From Pseudomonas pharyngis (lineage in GTDB: Bacteria > Pseudomonadota > Gammaproteobacteria > Pseudomonadales > Pseudomonadaceae): a stretch of DNA of 64,000 bases. Location of the stretch: the NCBI RefSeq assembly GCF_021602345.1, contig NZ_BQID01000008.1:186001-250000 (forward strand). The letters are read 5' to 3'. Position 1 is the first letter of the stretch. Each line of letters starts with the position of its first letter. Positions 1-9,085 of this stretch are shown here, piece by piece. Position numbers and translations under genes: made by a program. The notes beneath the pieces were generated by a model. The model was not told the origin of the DNA and did not search any database. It saw only the letters and a program-made list of their open reading frames with translations.

Positions 1-1590
1 CTGAAGCAGAAGGCCGCCGAAGCCGGTAAGGAAATCAGCGTCTGCGTGGTCGAAAAAGGCTCCGAAGTCGGCGCACACATCCTGTCCGGTGCCGTATTCG
101 AACCACGGGCCCTGAACGAACTGTTCCCGGACTGGAAAGAACTCGGCGCCCCGCTGAACACGCCAGTCACCCGCGATGACATCTTCGTGCTGAAAAACGC
201 CGAAAGCGCGCAAAAAATCCCTGACTTCTTTGTGCCCAAGACCATGCACAACGAAGGCAACTACATTATCTCCCTCGGCAACCTGTGCCGCTGGCTCGCT
301 CAGCAGGCGGAAAATCTGGGCGTGGAAATCTACCCGGGCTTCGCCGCTCAGGAAGCGCTGATCGATGAAAACGGCGTGGTACGCGGGATCATCACCGGCG
401 ACCTCGGCGTCGACCGCGAAGGTCATCCGAAAGAAGGCCTGTACACCCCGGGCATGGAACTGCGTGGCAAGTACACGCTGTTCGCCGAAGGCTGCCGTGG
501 CCACATCGGCAAGCAGTTGATCAAGCGCTACAACCTCGACAGCGACGCCGACGCCCAGCACTACGGCATCGGCCTGAAGGAAATCTGGGAAATCGACCCG
601 GCCAAACACCAGCCAGGCCTGGTGGTGCACACCGCCGGTTGGCCGATGGACATCATGGGCACCGAGAACACCGGCGGCTCCTTCCTCTATCACCTGGAAA
701 ACAACCAGGTGGTGGTCGGTCTGATCGTCGATCTTTCCTACAGCAACACCTACCTGTCGCCGTTCGACGAATTCCAGCGCCTCAAGCATCACCCGGTACT
801 GAAGCAGTATCTGGAAGGCGGCAAGCGCATCAGTTACGGCGCTCGCGCAATCTGCAAGGGTGGCCTGAACTCGTTGCCGAAGATGGTGTTCAAGGGCGGC
901 GCGCTGATCGGTTGCGACCTCGGCACCCTTAACTTCGCCAAGATCAAGGGCAGCCACACCGCGATGAAGTCCGGCATGCTCGCCGCTGAATCCGTGGCCG
1001 ACGCACTGTTCGCTGACAAGGACGGCACTGAAGAGCTGACCACTTACGTCGACGCCTTCAAGCAGAGCTGGCTCTACGAAGAACTGTTCGCCAGCCGCAA
1101 CTTCGGCCCGGCGATCCACAAGTTCGGCGCCATCGTCGGCGGCGGTTTCAACTGGCTGGATCAGAACATCTTCGGCGGCAAACTGCCGTTCACCCTGCAC
1201 GACACCAAGCCGGACTACGCCTGCCTCAAGCTCGCGGCCGACTGCAAGAAGATCGACTACCCGAAACCCGACGGCAAGATCAGCTTCGACAAGCTGAGCT
1301 CGGTGTTCATCTCCGGTACCAACCATGAAGAAGAACAGCCGTGCCACCTGAAGCTGACCGACCCGAGCATTCCGCTGGCGAAGAACCTGCCGCTGTACGA
1401 CGAACCGGCGCAGCGCTATTGCCCGGCCGGCGTGTATGAAGTGATCACCAAGGAAGACGGCGAGAAACGCTTCCAGATCAACGCCCAGAACTGCGTGCAC
1501 TGCAAGACCTGTGATATCAAGGACCCTTCGCAGAACATCACCTGGGTTGCGCCGGAAGGCGCCGGCGGTCCGACCTACCCGAATATGTAA
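1..1590 (+). CDS. Electron transfer flavoprotein-ubiquinone oxidoreductase (5' end missing)
   Basis: The reading frame is open from base 1, so the gene starts upstream of the window; 529 residues are visible and about two dozen, including the FAD GxGxxG motif, are missing. ETF-QO is a membrane-associated iron-sulfur flavoprotein that passes electrons from ETF, reduced by acyl-CoA dehydrogenases, to ubiquinone. The sequence opens in the conserved VVEKGSEVGAHILSGAV region. The C-terminal 4Fe-4S cluster cysteines are visible: one in YCPAGVYE (codon 1420) and three in NCVHCKTCD (codons 1492, 1501, 1510). GTG at 46 is an internal codon, not the start. A terminator follows. In P. aeruginosa the homologue follows etfB and etfA (from memory). 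Confidence 0.97.
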   Translation: MKQKAAEAGKEISVCVVEKGSEVGAHILSGAVFEPRALNELFPDWKELGAPLNTPVTRDDIFVLKNAESAQKIPDFFVPKTMHNEGNYIISLGNLCRWLAQQAENLGVEIYPGFAAQEALIDENGVVRGIITGDLGVDREGHPKEGLYTPGMELRGKYTLFAEGCRGHIGKQLIKRYNLDSDADAQHYGIGLKEIWEIDPAKHQPGLVVHTAGWPMDIMGTENTGGSFLYHLENNQVVVGLIVDLSYSNTYLSPFDEFQRLKHHPVLKQYLEGGKRISYGARAICKGGLNSLPKMVFKGGALIGCDLGTLNFAKIKGSHTAMKSGMLAAESVADALFADKDGTEELTTYVDAFKQSWLYEELFASRNFGPAIHKFGAIVGGGFNWLDQNIFGGKLPFTLHDTKPDYACLKLAADCKKIDYPKPDGKISFDKLSSVFISGTNHEEEQPCHLKLTDPSIPLAKNLPLYDEPAQRYCPAGVYEVITKEDGEKRFQINAQNCVHCKTCDIKDPSQNITWVAPEGAGGPTYPNM

Positions 1591-1610
1591 GTCGAATCGC
1601 TGAACATCAA

Positions 1611-1635
1611 GGCTCCCGAAACGGGGGCCTTTTTG
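1611..1635 (+). terminator. Rho-independent terminator after ETF-QO
   Basis: A GGCTCCCG / CGGGGGCC stem with a short loop is followed by a run of T, 20 bp after the ETF-QO stop codon. Confidence 0.85.
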
Positions 1636-1656
1636 TTGCCTGCGTTTTGTAAAAGA

Positions 1657-2547
1657 TCAAGCCGCGCGTTCATCCCCTGGACTGCGCTCGAAATAGCGTT
1701 TGTACTCGCGACTGAACTGCGACGTGCTCTGATACCCCACCCGATGCGCCACCTGCGCCACGCCCAGTCCTTCGGCGATCAACAACGTCTGCGCCTTCAA
1801 CAAGCGTAAACGCTTCAAGTACTGTACCGGTGACAGCAACGTGCTGCGCTTGAAGTGCTCGTGAAAGGTCGACACGCTCATGTTCGCGCAACTGGCCAGC
1901 GTCTCGACGTTCAACGGTTCGGTGTAATGCGCATGCAGATGACTGATCGAAGCCGCCACTCGCGCAAACTGCCCCTGCTGCTCCACCAGTGCCCGCAGCA
2001 CATCAGCCTGGGGACCGCGCAACGCGACGAACAATAACTCCCGCACCCGCGCCGGGCCGAGAATCTGGCATTCCAGCGGATCGTGCAGACAACGCAGCAA
2101 GCGTTCGACACAACCACGCATGTCATTGTCGAGCACCACCGACGTCATCAACTCCGGGGTCTGCGCCGGAATATGCCGCCCCGGCGCCAGCCCCATGGCC
2201 AGCACCAGTTCGCCGAGCAGCACCCGGTCGATCGCCACCGATACGCCGAGCAACGGCGCATCCGGCAACGCATAGGTCTCGCACTCGAACGGCACCGGCA
2301 AGGCCTGGATCAGGTAATGACCGGCGCCGTATTCCATGGTGCGCGGGCCGAGATACGCCAGTTTGCTGCCCTGAGCGATGATCATCAGGCTCGGCTCATA
2401 AATGTGCGGGCCACGGGCGACGTCGCAACTGGCGCGCAACACCTGCACGCCCGGCAGCCCGGTCTGGCTGTAACCATCGCGCAGCGCCAGCGGTTCGATC
2501 AGCGAAACCAGGGTGGCGTTGGCATCAAGGTGACGGGTCAATTGCAT
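1657..2547 (-). CDS. AraC family transcriptional regulator
   Basis: This 296-residue protein has an AraC_N (PF06719-like) ligand-binding half over about residues 20-180 and the usual double helix-turn-helix over about 195-290, including NVETLASCANMSVSTFHEHF and VAHRVGYQSTSQFSREYKRYF. It starts at an ATG and is transcribed away from the alcohol dehydrogenase at 2739. Regulators of this subfamily commonly sit beside, and control, a divergent oxidoreductase gene. The inducer is unknown, and control of the neighbour is inferred from position only. Confidence 0.93.
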   Translation of the reverse strand: MQLTRHLDANATLVSLIEPLALRDGYSQTGLPGVQVLRASCDVARGPHIYEPSLMIIAQGSKLAYLGPRTMEYGAGHYLIQALPVPFECETYALPDAPLLGVSVAIDRVLLGELVLAMGLAPGRHIPAQTPELMTSVVLDNDMRGCVERLLRCLHDPLECQILGPARVRELLFVALRGPQADVLRALVEQQGQFARVAASISHLHAHYTEPLNVETLASCANMSVSTFHEHFKRSTLLSPVQYLKRLRLLKAQTLLIAEGLGVAQVAHRVGYQSTSQFSREYKRYFERSPGDERAA

Positions 2548-2738
2548 CGGGTGGCTCTTCAGAAAAAATCATGGAAAAAGGGATAAAAGCATCATCGCAG
2601 ATCCTTTTGCCAATGCGACCGATCAACCCCGCATGCCGGAGGATTAGGCATGACACCCGGAGGAATCGCCATGGCCGGACAAGCGGACGGCGCCCAGAAT
2701 GCGCCGCCTCACTTGTCACTGCTTTTGCGAGGTTTCAC

Positions 2739-3791
2739 ATGTACACCGCCATCGGCTATGCCGCTCAAACGGCCACCACGCCCCTCGCCCCGATGAAGTT
2801 CGAACGCCGCAGCCCTCGGGCCGACGACGTCGCCATCGAAATCCTGTACTGCGGCGTCTGCCACTCCGACATCCACCAGGCGCGCAACGAATGGGGCATC
2901 GCCGTTTACCCGTTGATGCCCGGCCACGAGATCGTCGGAAAAGTCACCGCCGTCGGTGCGAATGTCACTAAACACAAGGTAGGCGATCTGGTTGGCGTCG
3001 GGTGCATGGTCGACTCCTGCCGCACCTGCGAAGCCTGCCAGTCGAACCTCGAGCAATACTGCCTCGAAGGCCCGACCATGACCTATGCCACCCCGGACCG
3101 GGTCGACGGCAGCAACACAATGGGCGGTTATTCGGACAGCATCGTGGTCAGCGAACACTTCGTGGTGCGCATTCCCGAGAAGCTGGACCTGGCGGCCGCT
3201 GCACCGATTCTCTGCGCCGGCATCACCACCTACTCGCCACTCAAGCACTATGGCGTGAAGGCCGGCGACAAGGTCGGGATTCTCGGCATGGGCGGCCTCG
3301 GCCACATGGGCATCAAGTTCGCCAAGGCCATGGGCGCTGAAGTCACGCTGTTCACCCGTTCGGCGAGCAAGGCCGAGGAAGGTCGTCGTCAGGGCGCCGA
3401 TCACGTCATCGTGTCCACCGACGAAGAGCAAATGAAAGCTGCAGCCGGTCGCTTCGATTTCCTGCTGGATACCATTCCGGTCCAGCACGACCTCAACCCG
3501 TACCTCGACACCCTGCGCTTCGATGGCGTGCACATTCTGGTGGGCCTGATCGAACCGATCGATCCGCCGGTCCACGCCGCGAAACTGGTGCTGGGTCGTC
3601 GCGTACTGGCCGGTTCGTTGATCGGCGGCGTCGCCGAAACCCAGGAAGTGCTGGATTTCTGCGCCGAGCACAACATCAGCTGCGACATCGAAATGCTCGA
3701 CATCCGCCAGATCAACGAAGCCTACACGCGGATGATCGCCGGCGACGTGAAGTATCGTTTCGTCATCGACATGGCGACTCTGAAGCTCTGA
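2739..3791 (+). CDS. Zinc-dependent NAD(P) alcohol dehydrogenase (YahK/CAD type)
   Basis: This is a 350-residue medium-chain dehydrogenase of the cinnamyl-alcohol/YahK group, which reduces a wide range of aldehydes with NADPH. The catalytic zinc site appears as CGVCHSD and GHE. The structural zinc cysteines follow the spacing CRTCEACQSNLEQYC. The nucleotide-binding motif is GILGMGGLGHMG. I chose ATG 2739 (MYTAIGYAAQ) because the family begins there; the 56-codon upstream extension from 2571 has no family similarity and overlaps the divergent promoter region. It probably belongs to the regulon of the divergent AraC gene. The physiological substrate is not evident. Confidence 0.94.
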   Translation: MYTAIGYAAQTATTPLAPMKFERRSPRADDVAIEILYCGVCHSDIHQARNEWGIAVYPLMPGHEIVGKVTAVGANVTKHKVGDLVGVGCMVDSCRTCEACQSNLEQYCLEGPTMTYATPDRVDGSNTMGGYSDSIVVSEHFVVRIPEKLDLAAAAPILCAGITTYSPLKHYGVKAGDKVGILGMGGLGHMGIKFAKAMGAEVTLFTRSASKAEEGRRQGADHVIVSTDEEQMKAAAGRFDFLLDTIPVQHDLNPYLDTLRFDGVHILVGLIEPIDPPVHAAKLVLGRRVLAGSLIGGVAETQEVLDFCAEHNISCDIEMLDIRQINEAYTRMIAGDVKYRFVIDMATLKL

Positions 3792-3795
3792 CTCC

Positions 3796-4599
3796 TCAGA
3801 CCTTCAAGCCAAGCTCCGCCGAAAGCCGGGCCGTGACCCCTTTGATCAGGGGAATCAGCTCGGCCATTTTTTCCAGCGGCATGTACGGCACGGTGCTGGC
3901 GATGCTGATCGCTGCGACGATGCGCTTGCTCGCGTCGCGGATCGGCGCCGCCACGCAGCGGATCGACGGCTCGTTGTCTTCCAGATCGAACGCGTAGCCG
4001 CCGGCCACGTACTCGGTCATCCGTTGCTCCAGCTGCTCCCACGACTGCTGGGGATGCTGCGGCCAGAACTGACTTTTCCCACCCGCCGGCAGGCTGATGT
4101 CGTACAGGCGCTGCCAGTCCTGCGGCGCGTCATCCAGCATCAGCGCCTTGCCGATCCCGGTCCGCGCCAACGGCATGCGATGGCCGACCCGCGAGCGCAT
4201 TTCCGGGCCGTTGCGCCCCGGATTCTTCAACAGGTACAGCACCTCGTCGCCTTCACGAATGCCCAGGTGAACGGTGTCGCCGGTCAGCGCCGACAACTCG
4301 TCCAGATACGGCCCGGCCAACGTCACCAGCGGCAATTCTTCACGCGCCTGAAAACCCAGTTCGATCAACTTCGGCCCCAGCAGATAACCGACTTGCGGCA
4401 CGACGCGCAGGTAGCGCTCGTCCACCAGACAACTGGCCAGACGATGGGTGGTGCTGCGCGTGGTGCCGATCAGGCGGGCAATCTCTTTGAGATCGCGGGC
4501 GCCATTGGCGACGGCCTGCACTACACCCAACCCGCGAAGCAGAGTCTGGGTGCCGGTCGGCGCGGCGTCCTTGGCGGTTTTTGGGGCGTCTTCCTGCAT
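3796..4599 (-). CDS. IclR family regulator, probable control of galactonate genes
   Basis: This 267-residue protein has an N-terminal winged helix (about residues 17-78, with RLIGTTRSTTHRLASCLV) and a C-terminal IclR effector domain. It is the last gene of the minus-strand run dgoK-dgoA-dgoD-MFS-iclR, 60 bp after the transporter, so it is probably co-transcribed and autoregulated. IclR proteins often bind short palindromes with a 5-bp centre. The TCCCA-N5-TGGGA site upstream of dgoK, repeated upstream of the sugar dehydrogenase locus, is the obvious candidate operator. That pairing is inference. Galactonate or KDGal is a plausible effector. Confidence 0.9.
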   Translation of the reverse strand: MQEDAPKTAKDAAPTGTQTLLRGLGVVQAVANGARDLKEIARLIGTTRSTTHRLASCLVDERYLRVVPQVGYLLGPKLIELGFQAREELPLVTLAGPYLDELSALTGDTVHLGIREGDEVLYLLKNPGRNGPEMRSRVGHRMPLARTGIGKALMLDDAPQDWQRLYDISLPAGGKSQFWPQHPQQSWEQLEQRMTEYVAGGYAFDLEDNEPSIRCVAAPIRDASKRIVAAISIASTVPYMPLEKMAELIPLIKGVTARLSAELGLKV

Positions 4600-4659
4600 A
4601 TCCAGCCTTTAGCGTTGAGCGAGGGAACGGGCGGCATTATGGTCGCCCGACATAGCCGA

Positions 4660-5970
4660 CTACAACTCGATGCGCTCGACCTTGCCCACCAGCAGCACGT
4701 AGGACAAAGCACCGATCAATGCCAGAACCGCGATGTAGGTGATCGCCGGCGCGAACGAGTCACCGCTGGCCAGGAAGCCGATGACAATCGGCGTGGCAAT
4801 CGCCGACAGATTGCCGATGAAGTTGAACACCCCGCCGGTCAAGCCCAGCAATCGCGCCGGCGCCAGTGTCGAGACCAGCGACCAGGTAATCGACGCCAAT
4901 CCGTTGCCGAAGAACGCCAGCGCCAGGAAGGCAATCACCAACGGCGTCGACTCGACGAAGTTGGCGCCGATGATCGAGGTGGAAATCAGTAGCCCGCCAA
5001 TGATCGGCAGCTTGCGCGCAAACCCGACGGTGCAGCCGCGACGGATCAGGAAGTCGGAAAAGAACCCGGAGCACAGCACGCCGATGAACGCGGCGAGAAA
5101 CGGCAGCGACGCCAGCAGGCCGGACTTGATGAAGTCCATGCCGCGGTATTTCACCAGGTAGGTCGGGAACCACGTCAGGAAAAACCACAGCGTCGAGTTC
5201 AGGCAGAACTGGCCGAGGTAGATCCCCCACAACTTGCGTTTACTGAGGACGATGCCGAGATCGGTCCAGCTGAATTTTGCCTTCACCTTGGCAGTTTCGG
5301 CCGCGATATCCACCAGTCCGCCGCCCTCGCGGATCAGGTCGATTTCGCCTTGGTTGGCGCCTTTGAAATCACGCGGTTCGCGATACACCGCGTACCAGAT
5401 CGCCGCCCAGATGATGCCCACCGCGCCGGTCGCGACAAATACCATGTGCCAGCCAAATTCATGTTGCAGCCACGCCAGCACCGGGGTCAGGAACGCCAGC
5501 CCGACAAACTGCCCGGAGGTGTAGAACCCGATGGCCGTGGCCCGCTCACGCTCGGGGAACCAGGTCGTCACCACGCGGCTGTTGATCGGGTACGCCGGCG
5601 CTTCCAGCGCACCGACCGCCATGCGCAGCACGAACAGCGCGATGAAACTGGCGGCGAAACCGAGCATCACCGTGGCCAGCGACCACAGCAACAGTGCGAC
5701 GCTATAAAGGATGCGAGGCGGCACCCGGTCCACCAGCCAGCCGCCGGGGATCTGCATGGCGGCGTAGGTCCAGCCGAACGCCGAGAAGATCAGCCCGACG
5801 TGCACCGGATCGATGCCCAGATCCGTCGTCAGTGCAGGGGCGGCAATCGACAGGTTGCTGCGGTCGAGGTAGTTGATGACCACGGTGATGAACAGCAACA
5901 CCATGATGAAAAATCGCTTGCGGCTGGGCGTGACTAACGTCGCTTGCCCGGTGAGGGTTTGCGGTTGCAT
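4660..5970 (-). CDS. dgoT: MFS transporter, probable D-galactonate importer
   Basis: This 436-residue protein of the anion:cation symporter branch of the major facilitator superfamily should have 12 membrane helices. The first is near residues 20-45, followed by the ACS-type YLDRSNLSIA segment. E. coli DgoT, a proton-coupled galactonate symporter, belongs to the same family and sits in an equivalent operon. The gene lies between dgoD and the IclR gene. Assignment to galactonate rests on operon context, because related transporters carry glucarate or other hexonates. Confidence 0.85.
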   Translation of the reverse strand: MQPQTLTGQATLVTPSRKRFFIMVLLFITVVINYLDRSNLSIAAPALTTDLGIDPVHVGLIFSAFGWTYAAMQIPGGWLVDRVPPRILYSVALLLWSLATVMLGFAASFIALFVLRMAVGALEAPAYPINSRVVTTWFPERERATAIGFYTSGQFVGLAFLTPVLAWLQHEFGWHMVFVATGAVGIIWAAIWYAVYREPRDFKGANQGEIDLIREGGGLVDIAAETAKVKAKFSWTDLGIVLSKRKLWGIYLGQFCLNSTLWFFLTWFPTYLVKYRGMDFIKSGLLASLPFLAAFIGVLCSGFFSDFLIRRGCTVGFARKLPIIGGLLISTSIIGANFVESTPLVIAFLALAFFGNGLASITWSLVSTLAPARLLGLTGGVFNFIGNLSAIATPIVIGFLASGDSFAPAITYIAVLALIGALSYVLLVGKVERIEL

Positions 5971-6012
5971 GGGGAGCGCCTCTTCTTATGTTTATTGAGG
6001 TCGAGGGTATGC

Positions 6013-6035
6013 AGATCTCCGCTCCCTGGAGATCT
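6013..6035. repeat. Small inverted repeat between dgoD and the transporter gene
   Basis: Two perfect 8-bp arms (AGATCTCC / GGAGATCT) flank a 7-nt loop in the 96-bp gap upstream of the transporter start. There is no T run, so it is not a classical terminator. It could modulate mRNA decay or transporter translation. Confidence 0.5.
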
Positions 6036-6066
6036 GACTTACTGGATGCGGCAGAGAGTCAGCGAC

Positions 6067-7215
6067 TCACCACTCGGCAAAACTGCCATCGGCATGCCGC
6101 CAGATCGGGTTACGCCAGCGGTGGCCGACCGCCGCGCGTTCGATCACGTATTCCTCGTTGATCTCGATCCCCAGGCCCGGGCCGTTGGGGATTTTCACGA
6201 AGCCCTTGTCGTAGTCGAACACCCGTGGATCCTTCACATAGTCGAGCAGGTCATTGCTCTCGTTGTAATGGATGCCCAGGCTCTGCTCCTGGATAAACGC
6301 GTTGTAACAAGCGGCGTCCAGTTGCAGACACGCCGCCAGTGCAATCGGCCCCAGCGGGCAGTGCAGTGCCAGCGCCACGTCGTAGGCTTCGGCCATGTTG
6401 GCGATTTTGCGGGTCTCGGTGATGCCGCCGGCGTGGGACGCATCCGGCTGGATGATGTCGACGTAACCTTCGCTCAACACCCGTTTAAAGTCCCAGCGTG
6501 AAAACAGCCGCTCGCCGAGGGCAATCGGCGTGCTGGTCAGCGGTGCCAGCTCCTTCAGCGCTTCATAGTTTTCGCTGAGCACCGGCTCTTCGATGAACAT
6601 CAGTTTGTACGGGTCGAGTTCCTTCATCAGGACCTTGGCCATCGGTTTGTGCACCCGGCCATGGAAGTCGACACCGATGCCGACGTTCGGCCCTACCGCA
6701 TCGCGCACGGCGGCAACGTTGGCCAGCGCCAGATCGACTTTTTCGAAGGTATCGAGAAATTGCAGCTCCTCGGTGCCGTTCATTTTCACCGCTGTAAAAC
6801 CACGGCCCACCGCCTCTTTCGCAGCCCGCGCGGTGTCCGCCGGACGGTCGCCGCCGATCCACGAATACACGCGGATCTTGTCCCGCACCTGACCGCCGAG
6901 CAGGTCGCTGACCGACACACCGAGGGCCTTGCCCTTGATATCCCACAACGCCTGATCGATACCGGCGAGCGCGCTCATGTGGATCGCGCCGCCCCGGTAG
7001 AAGCCGCCGCGATACAGCACGGTCCAGATGTCTTCAATGTTGCGTGGGTCTTTGCCGATCAGGTAGTCGGACAATTCCTCGACTGCAGCCGCGACGGTGT
7101 GGGCGCGGCCCTCGACCACGGGCTCGCCCCAACCGGTCACACCTTCGTCGGTTTCGACTTTCAGGAAGCACCAGCGCGGCGGGACGATGAAGGTGGTGAG
7201 TTTGGTGATTTTCAT
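6067..7215 (-). CDS. dgoD: D-galactonate dehydratase
   Basis: This 382-residue enolase-superfamily enzyme of the mandelate racemase/muconate lactonizing type dehydrates D-galactonate to 2-dehydro-3-deoxy-D-galactonate. The metal ligands and catalytic residues are visible in order: D in GVDFHG, E in FIEEPV, E in ALGERLF, then the acid/base H in LALHCPLGP. Its length equals that of E. coli DgoD (382). It starts at ATG 7215. It lies third in the dgo operon, 48 bp after dgoA, and supplies the substrate of DgoK. Confidence 0.96.
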   Translation of the reverse strand: MKITKLTTFIVPPRWCFLKVETDEGVTGWGEPVVEGRAHTVAAAVEELSDYLIGKDPRNIEDIWTVLYRGGFYRGGAIHMSALAGIDQALWDIKGKALGVSVSDLLGGQVRDKIRVYSWIGGDRPADTARAAKEAVGRGFTAVKMNGTEELQFLDTFEKVDLALANVAAVRDAVGPNVGIGVDFHGRVHKPMAKVLMKELDPYKLMFIEEPVLSENYEALKELAPLTSTPIALGERLFSRWDFKRVLSEGYVDIIQPDASHAGGITETRKIANMAEAYDVALALHCPLGPIALAACLQLDAACYNAFIQEQSLGIHYNESNDLLDYVKDPRVFDYDKGFVKIPNGPGLGIEINEEYVIERAAVGHRWRNPIWRHADGSFAEW

Positions 7216-7263
7216 CTGCTTGTCTCTCTTGTTAGATGCAGCGCACGCAGCGCCGGAAAAGTC

Positions 7264-7884
7264 TTAGTGAAGGGCTTTCCAGGCCGCCACGTAGGCCTTG
7301 GCATTGGCCGCCACTTGCTCAGTCGTCATGCCCGGCTTGAACAGCCCGGACCCGAGGCCGAAGCCTTTGACGCCAGCGTCGATGAACGCCTGCATGTTGT
7401 CCGGCGTGATGCCGCCGACCGGCGCCAGAATCGTCCCGACCGGCAACACCGCCAGCCAGGCTTTCACCACTGCCGGCCCCATCTGTTCGGCCGGGAACAG
7501 CTTGAGAATGTCCGCCCCCTCCTCCAGCGCCGCAAAGGCTTCGGTCGGCGTGGCGACGCCCGGCGACAGGTACAGCCCCGCCGCTTTCGCGGCCCGCAAC
7601 ACCTTGGCATCGCTGTGGGGCATGACGATGACCTGACCGCCGGCCTCCTTCACCAATTCCACTTGTTCCGGGGTCAGCACCGTGCCGGCACCGATCAGGC
7701 AATCGGCGGGCAGGGTCTTACGCAGGATGCGAATGCTTTCGTACGGCGCGGGGGAATTGAGCGGTACTTCGATGACGCGAAATCCGGCCGCATACAGGAC
7801 TTCTCCGACAGCGGCGGCTTCCTGCGGATGCAGGCCGCGCAGGATCGCGATCAGACCGTTTTGCGCCAGTGCTTGCTTGAGCAT
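7264..7884 (-). CDS. dgoA: 2-dehydro-3-deoxy-6-phosphogalactonate aldolase
   Basis: This 206-residue class I aldolase of the KDPG/KDPGal family cleaves KDPGal to pyruvate and D-glyceraldehyde 3-phosphate. The Schiff-base lysine is K128 in ADILKLFPAE. The acid/base glutamate is E39 in VIEVPLNSP, and the GAGTVLT phosphate-loop region is present. The gene lies between dgoK and dgoD, only 19 bp after dgoK. The context separates it from the KDPG aldolase (Eda) of the Entner-Doudoroff pathway. Confidence 0.95.
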   Translation of the reverse strand: MLKQALAQNGLIAILRGLHPQEAAAVGEVLYAAGFRVIEVPLNSPAPYESIRILRKTLPADCLIGAGTVLTPEQVELVKEAGGQVIVMPHSDAKVLRAAKAAGLYLSPGVATPTEAFAALEEGADILKLFPAEQMGPAVVKAWLAVLPVGTILAPVGGITPDNMQAFIDAGVKGFGLGSGLFKPGMTTEQVAANAKAYVAAWKALH

Positions 7885-7903
7885 GTCAGGCCTCCAGTCA
7901 GGG

Positions 7904-8893
7904 TTAACGGGATGAGGAATCGATCAGTCCGGCGGCGAGCGCCAGTTGCCACAGACCACGCTCGGTGGCTTGCTCGGCCAGGGTCACCCGGGCGAAACCG
8001 CAGGCGTCGAGGGCCCGGCTGTAACGGGCGCACAACTGCGCGTTGCCGATGAGGATGATCGAAGGAAGATGTTTGCTGTTGCGCCGGCGTCGTTGTACGG
8101 CGGCCAATGCTGTCAGCTCATGGCCGATCAGCAGGCCGGACAGATAGTCCGGTTGCGCGGTGGCACTGAGTTCGCCGGTCAGGCCCAGGCTGCGGGCGCT
8201 GAACAGGGTCGACAGCACGCCGATCTCGCCCTCCGCCGATAACGCCACCTGCACGCCGCGATCGAAGGCGTCGGCGTCGAACGTCGCGCTGTGCTGTTGG
8301 GTACGGCCGAGAATGCTGTGGTCACTGAGCACGGCAAACACTTCGCCGGTCATGAAGGTGTCGAAACGGGTGATGCAGCCGTCGGCCACTTCCACCCATT
8401 TCGAATGACTGCCGGGCAGGCCGATCAGCAGATCATTGCCCGCCTCGACCGGCAGGTTCTGCAGGACGCCGAGGACCTGGGTTTCCTCGCCGCGCATCAC
8501 GTTCGGCAGCGTAGAACGCTGAATCACGCCCGGCACGATGTGCACGTCGACACCGCGAAGACTGCGTACGGTTTGCAGGGATTTTCCGAGATCGGCGACG
8601 TTGGCCGGCGTATCGCGGTAGGACGCTTCGCGCCAGCCCTGAGCGCTGCCAACCATGCCGCAGGCAATCACCGGCAAGCCGGGTTGCCCGTCGAGCCAGT
8701 CGCCGCACGCCTCGTCGAACGCCAGTTCAAAACCCTCGGCGCATTCGCGACCGTTGATGACCCGTGGCGTCTTCGGCAACTGCATGATCCCGAACGACAG
8801 CGAACGCTGCGCCAGCACCTGTCCGCCCGCCGCGAGTTTGTAAGCACGTAGTGAGGTCGTCCCCCAATCGAGCGCGATCAATTGCGCCAGCAT
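7904..8893 (-). CDS. dgoK: 2-dehydro-3-deoxygalactonokinase
   Basis: This 329-residue DgoK-family sugar acid kinase of the actin-like ATPase fold phosphorylates 2-dehydro-3-deoxygalactonate at C6. The N-terminal phosphate motif IALDWGTTSLRAY and a second motif in IGLPGSHSKWVEV are clear. It is the first gene of the dgo operon. Its ATG at 8893 is preceded by AACAGGTGAAGCG, a strong ribosome-binding site that is nearly identical to the one before the leader ORF at 20915. The promoter and palindrome lie about 40-100 bp upstream. Confidence 0.95.
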   Translation of the reverse strand: MLAQLIALDWGTTSLRAYKLAAGGQVLAQRSLSFGIMQLPKTPRVINGRECAEGFELAFDEACGDWLDGQPGLPVIACGMVGSAQGWREASYRDTPANVADLGKSLQTVRSLRGVDVHIVPGVIQRSTLPNVMRGEETQVLGVLQNLPVEAGNDLLIGLPGSHSKWVEVADGCITRFDTFMTGEVFAVLSDHSILGRTQQHSATFDADAFDRGVQVALSAEGEIGVLSTLFSARSLGLTGELSATAQPDYLSGLLIGHELTALAAVQRRRRNSKHLPSIILIGNAQLCARYSRALDACGFARVTLAEQATERGLWQLALAAGLIDSSSR

Positions 8894-8931
8894 CGCTTCA
8901 CCTGTTTTGTTATTGGCAGTGAGTGAGCTGG

Positions 8932-8961
8932 ACTATAAACCTGAGCGCGGATAAATCTCAA
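8932..8961 (-). promoter_or_regulatory. Sigma-70 type promoter of the dgo operon
   Basis: On the minus strand TTGAGA (8961-8956) and TATAGT (8937-8932) are separated by 18 bp, about 40 bp upstream of the dgoK start. The same two hexamers with the same 18-bp spacing occur at 20970-20999 upstream of the sugar dehydrogenase locus. That conservation is the main support. Confidence 0.7.
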
Positions 8962-8975
8962 TATATAAATATCAC

Positions 8976-8990
8976 TCCCATATTGTGGGA
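8976..8990. promoter_or_regulatory. Palindromic operator candidate upstream of dgoK
   Basis: TCCCA-TATTG-TGGGA is a perfect 5-bp-arm palindrome centred near -58 of the proposed promoter, 14 bp upstream of its -35 box. An almost identical palindrome occupies the same position at 21014-21028. This geometry suits an activator or an upstream-binding IclR protein; the IclR regulator of the operon is the inferred ligand. Confidence 0.65.
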
Positions 8991-9000
8991 CGAAGGCAAA

Positions 9001-9077
9001 AAAAGATCGCAGCCTTCGACAGCTCCTGCAGGGGTATCGACTTTCTCTGCAGTAGCTGCCGAAGGCTGCGATCTTTT
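9001..9077. repeat. Intergenic inverted repeat (AAGATCGCAGCCTTCG type)
   Basis: Two perfect 18-bp arms at 9001-9018 and 9060-9077 flank a 41-bp centre. The AAAAGATCGCAGCCTTCG arm recurs widely between genes in fluorescent pseudomonads. It lies 8 bp past the GNAT stop codon, so its hairpin may also end that transcript (A/T tails on both sides). Confidence 0.8.
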
Positions 9078-9085
9078 ACGTCGGC

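Noticed and set aside
2571-2738. N-terminal extension of the alcohol dehydrogenase
   Set aside because: The extension is not conserved, contains many Arg, and would occupy the divergent promoter region; ATG 2739 matches the family start.
6649-8052. 467-codon open frame opposite dgoD and dgoA
   Set aside because: It spans two convincing genes and their gap; no family similarity.
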